From: Tenodera sinensis
Lineage: Eukaryota > Arthropoda > Insecta > Mantodea > Mantidae
Reading direction: 5' to 3'
Assembly (NCBI GenBank): GCA_030765045.1
Contig: CM060967.1
Span: 152,277,751 to 152,341,750, forward strand
DNA: 64,000 nucleotides
This document shows positions 1 through 12,282 of the stretch, piece after piece. The position numbers were made by a program, and so were the translations under genes. Below the pieces are notes generated by a model. It made no database searches. It was not told where the DNA came from and worked only from the letters and a program-made list of their open reading frames with translations. Position 1 is the stretch's first letter. Every line of letters starts with the position of its first letter.

Positions 1-719
1 TCCCCCATTGTGTACTTCACTAATGAATTCATTATTTGTTATAGTTCAAAGTGGTATTTGTGTAGCGATTTTATTATTTTTGTTCACTTTTATGCGGTGT
101 TGTTTTATTGCTTTACCTTGGTCATAACGCATTATGTGTACATGTCACGTATTTTCATCTGGAAGAGTTGAAAAGTAGATCATGTGATCTTATCTCCGAT
201 CAGAATAAATAAATAAAACACACTTTGAAATTTAAGCAACCATACATTGATTTCGTACATTTAGCAATGGTTATTTTCTGAATGATTCATATCACAATAC
301 TGCTCTCTAGTTCTACATGTTATAAGTATACGAAGTTACAAAAAGACACGTTAACATTCACTTCATGATTTAAATCACGCATGTTTGTGGTGCAACTAAA
401 TCAACTTAAATAGTAGAACACTTTCTCTCTTCCCCAACCATTGGCCCTGAGACAATAAACACAACTTTCCTCCAATAAAATATAGTTGATTCAGTTCGTG
501 GTTAGGAAGCCAGGATAAATTCTAAACACATTAACATATTTTATTAATGTAATGTTTAATAATTTATTAATATATATAATAAAAGTAAATGTGTCATAAA
601 ATTTTTGTATCGAAATTTTATGTATAGTTTTGACAGAAAATTATTTTTGTTAATACATAAATAAAGTACACATAAATACAGATTATTCCACAAGTAGGTA
701 TTCCTAACATTGACAGGAG
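1..719. other. AT-rich stretch without recognised genes
   Basis: No coding region, tRNA or known repeat is recognisable. The base composition is AT-rich, with short alternating AT runs near 535-600. Confidence 0.5.
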
Positions 720-1050
720 CTCTCGGAAGAGAGCGTACTCCAGACTGTGCTATGGGCGAAGATCAGTGAGAGGGAGCGCGTGGCACGTTGTCACGCTGCG
801 GCGTGTGGCGTCGGCTACCATGCGACCAGCACGGTAACAACTTCAGTCACGGCAACAGAACACTGCAAGTGTAGAGAGACGACTGTTCTTTACTGAGCAT
901 GGAGCAAGTGTAAAATGATGAATAATCGCAGTATTTACAAGGTGTTCGCGTCTACAGAAACATGCACAACTGCCATTACGTGTTCGTGTGAAGAGTTATG
1001 TTCTTATGAAGTTACACAAGCATGGCGCGGAAAATGACTCATTCGACAAG
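720..1050. other. GC-rich island, no ORF
   Basis: This block is clearly richer in G+C than both flanks, but it has no open reading frame of note and no clear TATA box. Its texture (alternating purine-rich leader-like sequence) resembles the LTR-like blocks described elsewhere in the window, but I cannot align it convincingly to any of them. It could be an old LTR, a promoter or an untranslated exon. Confidence 0.3.
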
Positions 1051-1888
1051 CATTTTAAAGATTTCTGATAGAAGAAAGCAGCACACACACCAGCCAAAAA
1101 GTACGCAACATTTAGCTTAGCACATAGTGTTAGTATAGCTCGAAACACCAAAGCCATTTATTTACTAAATTCATAACACAGAAACAAATAACAGCACATG
1201 CTCTAGTAAAGAAGCGTAAACAGCAATTAACGAATACATGCGCTTGAACGTAATTGTAAGCTTTGCTTGTGAAACAAACTGTATTACATTTTTAATGACA
1301 TTGCCATAATATATTATAACACTCCTTGATCACAAAAGAAATTACTAGAACAGTTTCCCCGCAAAGAAGAGTACATGAAGAACGCTTGCTACAAGCTTTA
1401 GTCTTTTATCTACTGAATATTCATTTGAAAGTGTATAATGAACGTCATTGTTTTGAGTCAACTTTTTTAAATCGAGCTAAAAATGTAACATAGTGCACAT
1501 GTGATGTAGAAGTTGCCCAGCAAGCAAGGCTGATTAATTTGAAGAGTACTAATATGTTCGCCATCGATTCTGTTACATAAACTGAATCCAACAACCCGAA
1601 TGCCCATTTTCCCCGAAGCCACTGCTCAGAATGGCCATAATCACGAATATCAATTTTTCGAATTGCAATAATCCCGAATACAGAATGACTGTAAAGGAAA
1701 ATAGTCACGTAAAAGATGTGTACCTTGCAGTTACATTTATGAGTAAAAAACCCCATTTGGAAGAAATAGATGTCATGGTGACGAATTGTAATCGGTTCTT
1801 CCTAAATAGATTTGTATATAATTGTATCCTCATATTGTTGACACTACATAGCAAGACTTCTGATCGAGTATGCAGTCATTCACTTTTT
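1051..1888. other. unannotated AT-rich stretch
   Basis: Overlapping short ORFs on both strands here show no family motif. No structured feature was recognised. Confidence 0.4.
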
Positions 1889-2216
1889 TAAGGTTGGGCG
1901 CGTACTGAAATTCCCATCCGCAATTCTTTAACTTTACTTTGGATTCTGCTTGTTCTCCCTGAAAGTACTGGTGGTGTTTCTCGACCATCAGTTGAAAGAA
2001 ATTGTGCTAGCCCTCACTCAGATTATTGGTACGATGATGGTTGTTTATCGTAGCTTCATAATGATTCCATATTCTGAATGAAAGTTGCTTGTTTTGCAGA
2101 TCTTCGTCCTCGCGCCCTTTATCCGTGATGTAGTTCAGATGGAAGTAGGCCAAAACAAATGGCGATTCGTCTGGTGCTTCTAACCTCAATTAAAAGTCTA
2201 GCATTGTAGGCACAAA
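1889..2216 (-). pseudogene. MULE-type transposase C-terminal fragment (decayed)
   Basis: Read right to left, the minus strand encodes a run containing IWNHYEATINNHHRTNNLSEG, then an in-frame TAG where a TGG (Trp) codon is expected, then HNFFQLMVEKHHQYF in the same frame. The layout 'W-N-Y ... R-T-N-N-x-x-E-G-W-H-x-x-F' is typical of the C-terminal part of insect Mutator-like transposases carrying FLYWCH-type zinc fingers. About 110 codons survive. There is at least one nonsense mutation, another stop lies upstream near 2192, and no catalytic DDE core or termini are visible. This is a fossil fragment, not a gene. The family assignment rests on the motif alone. Confidence 0.5.
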
Positions 2217-2539
2217 AGCCAAACTCAGTATCATATGGGTAATACTCTTTATATTCCTTGGATTAATGTAAGCTGCTTGTAATCCTTTCGATTATATTTT
2301 TCCTGTACACATAAAGTGAAAGAAGAAGCATTTTGCTTTCAGGGAATGAACAAATAAATGAAGTGTCCCGTAAAGGAGATCTTTTGCTAGAGTGGAAGCT
2401 CGATTAGATTACGTGGTGAACAATTCCACTATAAATATTGGACACATTGGATTTCACTTGGAGTTCCACAATATTTCTTACAATTAACCTAAATTTAGAT
2501 GTAGTTTTTAATACTTACAGACTATAGTTTCTTATTGTC
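2217..2539. other. unannotated stretch
   Basis: AT-rich sequence between two decayed transposon fragments. Nothing recognised. Confidence 0.4.
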
Positions 2540-2930
2540 TTTCATAGTCTTTTCAAACGGTTCTACAGTCTGTAAAACTATGGTCCCACTAGTTATCTGC
2601 CCATCTTGTTCTAGGTCTTCCTCGATTTCCGCAATTATATGTGGAGGATTTGGAAACTACGAAATTAGTGTCATTAATACTAGTAACTCCAGATATAGCT
2701 TCCCCTCGAATAAATAATGATTCCAGTGTGTGGCTCTCATGGTGGTCGACTGAGCCCATCTATCGTGGTGAAGCCTTGAGACGCGTCCCGCCCATTTCCA
2801 TTTGATACTTGCAGCCTGTTGTGCTGCATTTTTGGAGTACGTTGTTTCTTGCAGTCTTGCTTATAGCTCTGTACAGTAGTGAAATTCCCATGAGTTTTCT
2901 TTCCATTTTCCCCTGATACGCCCCTAGTAT
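2540..2930 (-). pseudogene. LINE ORF2 3'-end fragment (decayed)
   Basis: In changing minus-strand frames this region reads MERKLMGISLLYRAISKTAR, then KWKWAGRVSRLHHDRWAQST, then GNRGRPRTRWADN. This order (MERxxLGxSLxxR, KWxWAGHxAR, RGRPxTRWxDD) is the signature of the sequence following the reverse transcriptase domain in many insect non-LTR retrotransposons. The reading frame changes at least twice, and the WADN block is followed by an in-frame stop. It is a truncated, frameshifted LINE remnant. No polyA tail or target duplication was identified. Confidence 0.6.
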
Positions 2931-3974
2931 ATTATTTTGTTTGTTCGTTAGGAGCTAAGTCTGTTTAATACAGAAGTCTCAAAATCGACATAACCCTTTT
3001 CACTCTTCAAGCAGGTTAACGGCCTCTTGCAGTACGCCTCTACTAAGAGCCTAGGCTTTGCTTGTAATTAACAAATGTATGGGTGGTAGGGGGATATGCA
3101 TATTTAGTTTCAATTCGTTGCGAATTCCGTTTTATTATACCAATGGTCTTAAAAAGGTGGGTAAATAATTTGGAACTAACCTTGGAAGTACCATCAAGGA
3201 ACCATGTTAAGCTTTTCATTAAAAACTGCATATTTTATGTTCCAAATATTATTACTTATGCAACATTTGCGGTGTAGCTGTTGAACAATAGAAATCATCC
3301 GCGTTGCATTGTTATGGCATATCGCTCAGGAATGATATATCTGCCAAGCGTAGAGCATTTCCTGGTAAAGTTTTATTTCTCTCTTCTCAATTTTCTCTCT
3401 TGGGCAATGCATTCAATACAGTCGATGGAACTGAGGATATGACCTGAATTTAGTTCTGAATGTTGAGCATGTGAATGCGGTGACTGAGTAAACGCTTTTT
3501 ATCACAAGTAATATCATAAGACGTCTGACCTAACCAATAAATGCTCGAGCGGAGCGAGAATGATGTTTATTTACACTACTTCATAAATAAAATATGTATT
3601 TAAATATTATATCATAAAGATTTGACCACGAAAGGTTACATTCTATAAAAAATAACCTAAAATAAATCATTTCGAATAGTGTAGTTTCATTTACTCAGCA
3701 TTGCAACTGAGAAAAACGAAATCCAAGAATTAAATTAACTCATCCAAGTAATAAAAGGGGAAATGACAGATATTATCCTACAATACACAAGCCGAAGGCA
3801 TGCATTTAATCTGCTCTTGTTATAACAGAAAACCAGTTTATAATCCTCAAGCTCGCTATATTTTTATCATTAAAAATATCATTTCTTCTGGAAAAATGCC
3901 TTAATTATTAAAGGAATAACAATTGTTGAAAACACGGCTGTCAAATTGAAATTGAGTGCTATTTGATTATTAAT

Positions 3975-4290
3975 CGACCTAGGTGGCCCGGATTCGATCC
4001 CAGGGACCCGCATATGGTGTTCATGATGAACGAATCGGCATCAGGGCGAGTTTTCTCCGGGTTCTTCGGTTTTCCCCGCCACTCATTCCACCAATTGCTC
4101 CAGTATCACCTTTCCAATAATCGTTTTCGCCTGCATTTCTTATCATCCTCTTCCTCACTATCATACCTGGTGCTTGGTTGACAACCCGCTTCCACGTCTT
4201 CACTGTCTGGTCCAGAGGTCCTTCTGCTCCCCGACAGGCGTCTGACTCTAGACATTGGTTTGTAAGTCCTACATAAGGTGGGTGGGGTTA
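3975..4290 (+). mobile_element. tRNA-derived SINE, degraded
   Basis: A B-box-like GGATTCGATCCCAGG lies at about 3990-4004. It is followed by a G/T-rich core with GGGTTCTTCGGTTTTCCCC, which resembles the central domain of the SINEs at 29.6 kb and 31.0 kb. It interrupts repeat R2. The A box is degraded, and no polyA tail or target duplication was identified. The right boundary is approximate. Confidence 0.5.
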
Positions 4291-4408
4291 TCAGGTAAAG
4301 AAAAGAATGTTTCATAAATACTTTTTCAGCGATTGTTGGAATACAGTTGGCGACATTGACTAAACAATAGAATGCTCTAGTAATAATTTGTACCACAAAA
4401 CAAAGAAT

Positions 4409-4448
4409 GACCAGGTGATAATTCGTATATGATAATTATCACCTGGTC
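4409..4448. repeat. perfect 15 bp inverted repeat (hairpin)
   Basis: GACCAGGTGATAATT at 4409-4423 is exactly complementary to 4434-4448, with a 10 nt loop between. The related R2 copy at 12.7 kb has the loop-side sequence but not the full palindrome. Confidence 0.85.
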
Positions 4449-4499
4449 AATTATAATTTAACGCCTCTATGTATGAAATATTATCATATCGACATTTTG

Positions 4500-5110
4500 G
4501 ACTAAGAAAGAGGGGTTGTGACCGCATGGACAGAACGACCCGATGACGTCAGCGGTTACGTATGCTCAGGTGATGTTTTTTTGAGAGATGGGGTTGAAGA
4601 CGAGAGTTTACTGCTTAGGAGGGACTCCACGAGGCGACGACACCGTAACCACAAGTAGCACAGCTGGTTAGCTCCGAAGTATTATGGAGCAAGGTTAATC
4701 GTTGTAAAGGACGACTTGTATTGACAGCACGCTATAGGTCACCTTCAAGATGTCGAGTTACATAAGTTCTGGTGAAGAAGGTAGAAGACGACGTTGTCAC
4801 GTAAAGAGGAGTACTCGTACGTGGCTGAGACTGTCGGCTGGATCAACTACAGTAGAACGCAGTTTGGTTTCAAAGACAGTTGACAGCGTCGCAGTGAGAT
4901 TACATTGCCTGGAGAGAGCCATGGTCCCCGCGTGTAAAAATGCTTCACAGTTGAATGGGGCTGGTACCGGATGGAGCAACCGAAATACTTCGTTGTTGTC
5001 ATCAAGGAACTGAAGTTTGCTGCAATATTTGGAGTAAAACCTAACTGTAGTTGTGTGGTGGTGAGGTTTACGGTAATTAATTCCACGGTAAACGAGCTTA
5101 TTAAGTAAAT
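4500..5110 (+). other. GC-richer block with an unrecognised 87-codon ORF
   Basis: G+C is higher here than in the neighbours. An ORF at 4750-5013 starts with ATG in a reasonable context (AAGATGT) and encodes a basic, Arg/Ser-rich protein of 87 residues with no motif I recognise. It has no signal peptide or membrane segment. The block may be an untranslated exon, an LTR or chance. I do not call it a gene. Confidence 0.2.
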
Positions 5111-6110
5111 TTGTCGAGCATTTTGGTATAGAAAGCTAAAACCGATTGTATACTCAAATCATTTAGTTTAATGGAAGGAGGTGGCGGTTTTATAAGTGGA
5201 GTAAATGACTCAGGCTTGGTTGATTATTTTAAAGTGTTCAATGGTTAGAATTTCTGGAACTTATGTAAATGTGCTCAAGCAGGAATTCCCAATGTGGCGA
5301 AGTGTTTAAATCTGTGTAACTTAATTATGTAAATATATGTTACTAGTTTATTAAAATTGTATTTTCTAAGTGAGAGATGCACTATCCACGTGGTCATTTA
5401 GGAGCGGGGGTGGGATAAGTAGGTCATAAGAGATCAATTAGGCTATGAGATAAATAAGTTAAGAACTTAAAGGTGAGAAGTACAAACACGGTGCAAAACA
5501 AAGAAAATAAAATATATATTTTGAATAAATGCCAAGCTTTATGTAGCCAACAAGACTCAATAAATTTTCTTTAACTAACACACTTTGCTAGATTCGGGAA
5601 CGTACAGAAGACGGGTAAGTCAAAATTACGCAGCAGTACTGTTCTGAGACACTGCTCGTGGTGCACTGCGAGCAATAATGAAAGAGACAGTGTATCATCT
5701 CTCTCTCTCTCTCTCTTTCTATCTAGCCATTGACTTTCCTTATCCGCCCTCATTGTGCTCCCGATTATAGCACTTCATTAGTAATAAGCAGGCCAGTTTT
5801 ATTAATTACTGGTTAACATTTCAAAGAATTCTTCATCTACCAAGCATACAATTCCAGAAGTACTCGTTAGTAAAATAAACGTTCCTCTTGAATTTATTTA
5901 AATCGCTGTTGTGATGCAGGAATGCACTTTGTGTGTATTTATCTGTTTATTAAACTTCCAAATAAGTGCACAATTTATTTATAGGCTGCTTCTTCTCTTG
6001 AGGGGGTTTATGGCGTCCTTTATAGCATCTCAGGGGTACAAAGGTGATAAACAAGATCTGGTTTTAGTAATTAATGGGGATCAAATTAGACTTGTACGCA
6101 TACGAGCATA
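5111..6110. other. unannotated stretch with short (CT)n run
   Basis: AT-rich sequence with a short CT run at about 5699-5716. No gene, repeat copy or RNA recognised. Confidence 0.4.
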
Positions 6111-6171
6111 CAATTACCTCGCATTGATATTTTCAGGACAAAAGGCGCTATTCAAAAACTGCCTAAGTAAT

Positions 6172-6645
6172 TCCAATGGAAGTCCGAAGCAAGGAGACTC
6201 ATTAAATGCGTACTATACATACCATTCTCCAATTTTAGTAATTATATAAATAAGTATAAGTACCTCACCAAGAAAAGTTACAGCTAAAGAAAGTACTACA
6301 GTATATCAACTCACCCCAATAAAAGTTCTATCTAAGCATGGAGGATCCCAGATTTACAGTTCATAAAATATGTAATATACATTCCATTCACCAAATTTAG
6401 CAATAAATATAAATAGGTAGAAGTACTTTATGTAGAAAAGCTACAGCTAAGGAAAATACTACACTATCTGCCACTCAACTCACTCCAATGAAAGTTCGAT
6501 ATCGCAGCAAAGAGGCTCCCAGATTTATACCTCATAAAATATGTACTATACATTCCATTCACCAAATTTAGCAATGAAATACAAACAAATATACGTACTT
6601 TACGAAGAAAAGCTACAACTAAACAAAGTACTACAGTATCCACTT
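6172..6645. repeat. tandem repeat, about 3 copies of 162-171 bp
   Basis: The anchor TA(C/A)TATACAT(A/T)CCATTC occurs at 6211, 6373 and 6544. The intervening sequences align throughout (AGAAAAG(T/C)TACA(G/A)CTAA, AAAGTACTACAGTAT, CCCAGATTTA). The copies are diverged. A 112-codon ORF at 5911-6249 runs into the array and is not considered real. Confidence 0.8.
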
Positions 6646-8029
6646 AATAAGAACATAAATAACTATCTTTAGTATATAAATAACATTAGAAATAACACAT
6701 GCCATCAAGAACTTTATTAATATTTAACATGATATAAATACTTATTTAAACAATAGCAAGGGATGCAATTCCTTTAAGGAAGTTCTATACGAATAAGAAA
6801 ATTACACTTTCTTAACATTGCTTAAACCATTTTGTTTCATACGCAGATAGTTTTAAAACTAAACTCTGGAATCTATATCGAAGTTCTGGGCAAATATAAT
6901 TCACTTAGCCTCGATTACACGGAACAAATTTACCGCTAGTTGCCAATGTAATCATATTTGGTAGCAGGGGTCAATGCGACACAGTATGTCAATTCGCAGC
7001 TTTGAAACGCCAGCTGAGTGAATTGGTACCACGGGCGACTTTAATTGCTCAGACGATGAACATTATTGATGAAAGGAAATGAACTAGTTGCTACATCAAA
7101 TGTATAGAATTGCACTATAGCGAAAGTACAACTGGTTCATTAACAACCTTTCCCTGTATTTTAAAGAAAACAGATTAACCAGAGGATTACGGGATTAATA
7201 AGTGAATTGGAAGAAGTGTTCCCATATTAAAACCTATTAGTTGTTGATTAGTTTACCATAGTTGATTCGCTGGCTTTTAAAAACAATCTAACGTAGCGAA
7301 AACTGTTCAGTGCAACCAAGGCTTTACACGACTGTATAAATATCTCAGTGTTTAGCTAATTATACGCCCTACCCTAAACTAAAGAGACTAACAAAATCAG
7401 CACAGGATAGGCCATTTCTAGGCTCACACTTTTATATATTTTCATGACGAATGATCCACCGAGACAGACCACTATCACATAGCAACATAATGTAAATTTT
7501 ACATTGAATGGAGGAAGTATCACAATGTTCTCCCAAATTTTTATTGAGTTTAACAGGAAACAAATATAATAAGGCATCCTATACCATTAATAAAATCCAG
7601 CGATCTTGCCAAAATCAAATAATTACGTCTTAATGAAAGCCATGTCTAACGCCTCAATATACTATTCTTACATATTTTTTGTGTCTGTTTTTTAATCATT
7701 TTATTCATTACATGCTTAATTACATATAGTATAATAATAATATCTGTGCATTCCTAGAGTTTGTACCAAAATGAGCTTCAATTTTTTTGGTTGACGTTTG
7801 TCAAAATGTATTTTATTTACACTTTAAAAACGTATGCTATATTTGTCCATTATTTCATCATTATTTATTGGCCAGTGTCCACCTTTCTTCAGCATGTGTT
7901 TTCCTAATTCTCTCCCTTCATGCAAGACTGTGCGTGCTAAGCGCGTGCGCGCGTGCGCATGGCTCTGAGCAGTGTAACTGACCAACGAAATGTCCATCAG
8001 ATGCCAAACTAGTTATTAAAGTTCAGGCT
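6646..8029. other. unannotated AT-rich stretch
   Basis: No gene is recognised. An alternating purine-pyrimidine tract rich in GC (GCGCGTGCGCGCGTGCGCAT) at about 7939-7960 is the only notable element. Confidence 0.4.
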
Positions 8030-8215
8030 TTCGAAGGAGCGGAATGAAGATTTTCCCCCATCCCAAGATACCCTATACATAGAACAATTAAAACATTGTT
8101 GCTTTTCTTAAAATGGCTAACATTTAGATTAAAACACCATATGTGTAAAGTATTTTCATAACATGAAACGTATATCCTGAATTTTCTGGAAGTGACCTCT
8201 GAACTACTCTTCATT
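8030..8215 (+). repeat. interspersed repeat R1, internal fragment
   Basis: The segment aligns to the middle of the R1 reference copy (55391-56272) in the same orientation, including the AAATGGCT, ATATGTxTxAAxxATTTTCAT and CTGAATTTTCTGG blocks. Both ends are truncated. Confidence 0.55.
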
Positions 8216-8259
8216 GTGAATGGATTTTTTTTTTTATAATTTTCATAATTCTCTTTTTT

Positions 8260-8600
8260 ATCGTTAACACAAACTATCATTCGTCGTGACCTTGCAACTC
8301 TACTATTTTTTCCGATTGTAACCTTGACAAACACTTCACAAATATTCTCTCTCTTGTTGAAAGATGCTTCCGATGATACACTCACAAGTACTCAAACAGG
8401 CGCAACTACGAAACTAACTACTCTCTCGTTCAACACTTAAAGACTAACTCTCAAGAACTACTCTAACAATGGCTCATTCACTCGCTCTTATAGTCCAGGC
8501 CAAGTGCCGGCGAATTCTCTGGAAAATGCACACCTTTTCTGGAACTTCTCGTAAACAAAACGGCAGTCGAACATTTCTGAAACAGTCTGCAATCGCTTTA
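8260..8600 (-). promoter_or_regulatory. heat-shock-like promoter block A
   Basis: On the minus strand a correctly spaced heat-shock-factor site (alternating GAA and TTC triplets, 2 nt apart, one mismatch) lies at 8512-8524. A TTC-GAA pair lies at 8537-8544. A TATAAG box follows at 8492-8487, then a leader of about 200 nt ending near an A-rich run at 8225-8240. The order HSE, TATA, leader matches a heat-inducible pol II promoter. No ORF with a known domain follows. It could be an old LTR or a retroposed promoter. Confidence 0.35.
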
Positions 8601-8884
8601 TCCTGTCACGCTCAGTGTCTTTGTTCTGACCGCTCCAATGTCTTCGGACCACGTATTTACAAGTAGTGATGAGACATAAATGGAGCATTAAGCTTTGGTC
8701 GGAATAATTTCTTAAATTACAATGGATAGTGAAAGTCATGTGAATATAAGCGAATAATTTTATACATTTGACGACATATGTTCTTTTTGTGTCTATAACG
8801 AAATTTTTAATGAAATTACTTATTCAAATCTGAATGAACTTCAAGGAAATAAACGAAGGGTTTTCATGAATAGCTCATAAGGAG

Positions 8885-9706
8885 ATAGAAAAAGTCATAT
8901 GAATGTCACAACTCCTTTTTTTTTTTCTTTTCATTTTCACAGTGGAGACGAATATCTTTGGAATCACTTTCTGTACTCTTGTACTATTCTTACAACCTCT
9001 TATTCCCCTATCTTCTTCACGCTAACAGAGATAAACGTTTGTAGAAATTACCTTATTGATAATTTTCTTGTAGGTGCAAGCGGAATGTGGGAATACAGTA
9101 GGCTTTGAGCGATGTGAAATCTTTTAAAGCTTTGAAACTCCGTACTCTTTGCACGGCTAAGATATAACAAAATCAATAACGATGTTCCATTTGTGGAAAG
9201 CGTAAGTTTTACAGAACTCCCGCAAATAACAAGAAATACCTTCGAAATGGTCCACTCCACGAAATAATCCATTTGGACAAAAATTGTGTGTTTTAACGAG
9301 ATCTATATATTTTGTACAGTAAGATTTGGTCTATTTCTTACGGTTTACGAGTTATTCAAGTCATCCGGAGTAAACAGAACTACGTAAACCATAGCCAGAA
9401 AATTCAAAATGTACACTTCATTTGTCATAAAAATATCTTAATACATATAGGATTTCAATCAAAATTAGAGCCATTTTCGAGTAAATAGAGTGGAGGAATT
9501 TTCTTCAAAATCTTCTTGTTGCATCCCTGAGAGATATTACGCTTAAATACCACCTTTGGTTTTTAGCCGACTTTTCGTTTTTGAGTTATGCTGCTCACAG
9601 GCACACGGACCTTTTTCTAAAAATGCTTTTCTTTAGGATTCAGGGGGTCTCGAAACGTATATTTCCGGTGGAATACAATACTTCTCCTACTTAAGGGAAA
9701 TTTTTA
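8885..9706 (-). repeat. interspersed repeat R1, nearly full length
   Basis: This is the reverse-complement orientation of the reference copy at 55391-56272. Collinear blocks include AGAAATTACCTTATTGAT..TTTCTTGTAGGTGCAAG, GGCTTTGAGCGAT, TTTGCACGGCTAA, CCAGAAAATTCAAAATGTAC and GGTGGAATACAATACTTCTC. There is no long ORF. Small ORFs that recur in R1 copies are shadows of the repeat. Confidence 0.75.
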
Positions 9707-10715
9707 ATCAATACTATTATATCAAGAACAAACCAATTTATATGCTTGCAAAATTTTTGTACTAATTTCTTGTGTATCTTAAATTGCCACATTGCGATAA
9801 AACTGCCTGGTCACTCAAATGCAAGTTGTGTATTTTAGGTTTTCTTACCGGTGCGTTCAATTAAGTCAGTTCTAGGGGAAATACTGTTTAATATTTATAG
9901 ATCTTTTAATACAAGTGGTGGCAAGAAACCAATTAATTCATTTCAATATTCGGATAGCTGCCTTGGAATAGGAGAATTTACCGTTTCCATCATCGTCGCG
10001 CTTTCATTTAAAATGCATTTCCAATAGTTTATTACGTAGTTACCTCAATTTAAAACTCTGAAGAAACGAGTTAGGAATCCACGGTTCATACGTGCGGTTA
10101 CGTCATATCACCCAGGTCTCAGTAGGGTACCTTACCTCATGTGGAGCGTCGGTAACGAGAAACCACAACTAAAATTGATGTGTCGGATGTGCTAGGTGTG
10201 TAAAGTTTTGTGGCAGAAAGGCATAAACATTTGCTGAAAGAGCAATAGGGCAATAAAGGGAAACAAAATGTTCGGAAAGCGAAGGAAATAAGGCAAGAAA
10301 TTGATTAAAACGTAAGAAAGGATTCCATAGAACATTTATACTTTAGCTAACAAAAGAACATAACTTTGCGAAGGAGGAAATCGAAACTGTAGCGGGGGAA
10401 ATGGAATCAGGAAAGGAAATTAGATATATCATGATAAAGGAGAAAAGGAGGCATAAAGTGCTTACGCTTAGGTAGGAAGACATCGTAAGAAGTAATATTT
10501 ATATCATACACTTGTTAAAAGTAGGATTTTTGCTTTGCAAGTACGAATGTCCGCGCAAAGAGACTGTAGGCCAAGTCTAGCAATCCTCCACTTATAATAT
10601 GTAGTATGCACTGTACGCAATCCTACAATTAATAAAATAATACTATATTGATTAAGTGTTCTTTACAAAATAACTTACTAATGCGACAAATTGACAGATC
10701 CAGTTACTTTTTTCT
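9707..10715. other. unannotated stretch
   Basis: A purine-rich plus-strand segment at 10240-10480 stands out but has no coding potential. Nothing else recognised. Confidence 0.4.
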
Positions 10716-11060
10716 GTTACTTTATTTCCCTTAAAACAGAATCACAAAACACAGTTATAGTTAACCTTAAAACAGTCTACGATTCATCGTGATCTGTCCT
10801 TTCGTAACTTTGACTCGTACTTCAGTGTCTTTCAGATCTACTCTTTCTGTCTCACAAGCTGATACTAGGAAACCTCACAAAAAGCACCATTTACTATCAA
10901 CACTTTGTTTTGCTGCGACTGTTACAAATATTCCAGTGACTCTTTGTCTGTGATCTTAAACAGAAAGACAATTGACGAGTCAACTTATGGAGACGGAAAA
11001 TCTGATGTGAAACGGCGAAATAATCACGTGATGTAAACCGCTCTCTGATTGGTTAGTTTC
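10716..11060 (-). repeat. LTR-like block B
   Basis: On the minus strand a CCAATCAGAG box (about 11053-11044) is followed by a leader containing GAAAGACACTGAAG at about 10833-10820 and GGAAATAAAG with a polyA signal near 10730. The leader motif and the sequence around the polyA signal resemble block C (19213-19708). Block F (51.4-50.75 kb) shares the leader motif. No heat-shock element was found here. Interpreted as a solo or truncated LTR; the ends are not defined. Confidence 0.35.
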
Positions 11061-12282
11061 TTATATTTGACATTAAAGCTTTGATCTTGCAAGCTTATAA
11101 GTCTACATGTAATTCTATGTCTATTTTTGTTATATTTTTATTCATTGGGAATGGTTCCATTACGATACCCGGAGATGCCCTATAAATGTACTTATATAAA
11201 TAATTGACCATGAACATACATAAGGAAGCTTGATTCAGCCCTAAAGAAAATGAGATAAGTAATATTTATGTTATAAATGATAAAAAAGACGCTAAGGAAA
11301 TACAAATTTCGAAATTTTCTTTTCAGCAGCTTAAGGAATTGCATTTTATAGTTTCGTTAAAATAGAGTACATAACAATGTAGCCCTGCTGCCTGCGAAAT
11401 TTTTTCTCGCACTAAAGGTCATAGTTTCGATTTTGCGCTGTTCTTTAGTTCATGTCATTCTGTTTCTCATAGTATTAAAATTTTAAAACAAAGTACTAAG
11501 AGTAAAATCTGATGCCAGAAATGCATGTCCTACCAATATGATCAGGAAAGCCAAGGAAGGCTACTAGGTAATTCCAAGCAGCAAGCATATACCGGGGACT
11601 ATTAAGCTTCGATTAATTGGACTACTTTGTTCATTGGCAAAATGCTTTCAGACACGAGCGACTTGCGAATGCATTTGTTGGCGTGATTACATATGTGGTA
11701 CTGACAGTGTAAACACTCATTGCTTTGCATACAACATTATGCATATTCCTTCCTCCTATCTAGTTCTAAACCGCGATCTTTAGTCGCTTTTTAGATTCTT
11801 TTCTGCTTACATTCTTCTTTTAAAATACAGCTAATAAAATACAACAGAAGTCTTGTTGATGAACTGATAGATTACATTATACAGTCTTTGAGAATAGAAG
11901 TAGCGAATACCGTCTTTGTTCACTTTTATCAGTGTTGTAGGTCATCTAGTCTGTGAGGAAATAAATTCGCAAGCATCCACGAATAAAATTATTGGAATAT
12001 AAAATTTAGACTCTGGCGCTTAGGTTACTCTTTCTTCCTCTTGTTATTCTTCTTCCTATACAAATATTAGGCTATTAAGACTAGTTATGACGCCAATGAA
12101 ACTTCTGTCCATCTTCTTCGTAGTCTACCTACAGATATCTCTGAGAGAGAACACTTGCTTAACAAATCTCGAAAGTCAAATTCTCTGCAAATTTTCCTTT
12201 TCCTGTAGTTCTTCTATTGTTCTCCCAGTTGTTCCCTTATATCATCATTCCTAAGCCGAACTCTCTTATTACACCTAATATT
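11061..12282. other. unannotated AT-rich stretch
   Basis: No ORF, RNA gene or repeat copy recognised. Confidence 0.4.

Larger units (their letters stand above)
3495..4490. repeat. interspersed repeat R2, copy 1 (with nested SINE)
   Basis: Segments here align in the same order with 12283-12760. Examples are a stretch beginning with the ATATCA(T/G)AAGACGT motif, a block around ATAACAGAAAACCAGTTTATAA, and a right part ending CCTCTATGTATGAA. Copy 1 is longer because a tRNA-like SINE (about 3975-4290) splits it and because it carries a 15 bp perfect inverted repeat near its right end that copy 2 lacks. No coding capacity is visible. The class is unknown. Confidence 0.5.

Noticed and set aside
5911..6249. 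112-codon plus-strand ORF
   Set aside because: It runs into the 162-171 bp tandem array, has no motif and low-complexity hydrophobic composition. Likely chance.
8023..8385. 120-codon minus-strand ORF
   Set aside because: Its second half is R1 repeat sequence and its first half is leader of block A. No domain.
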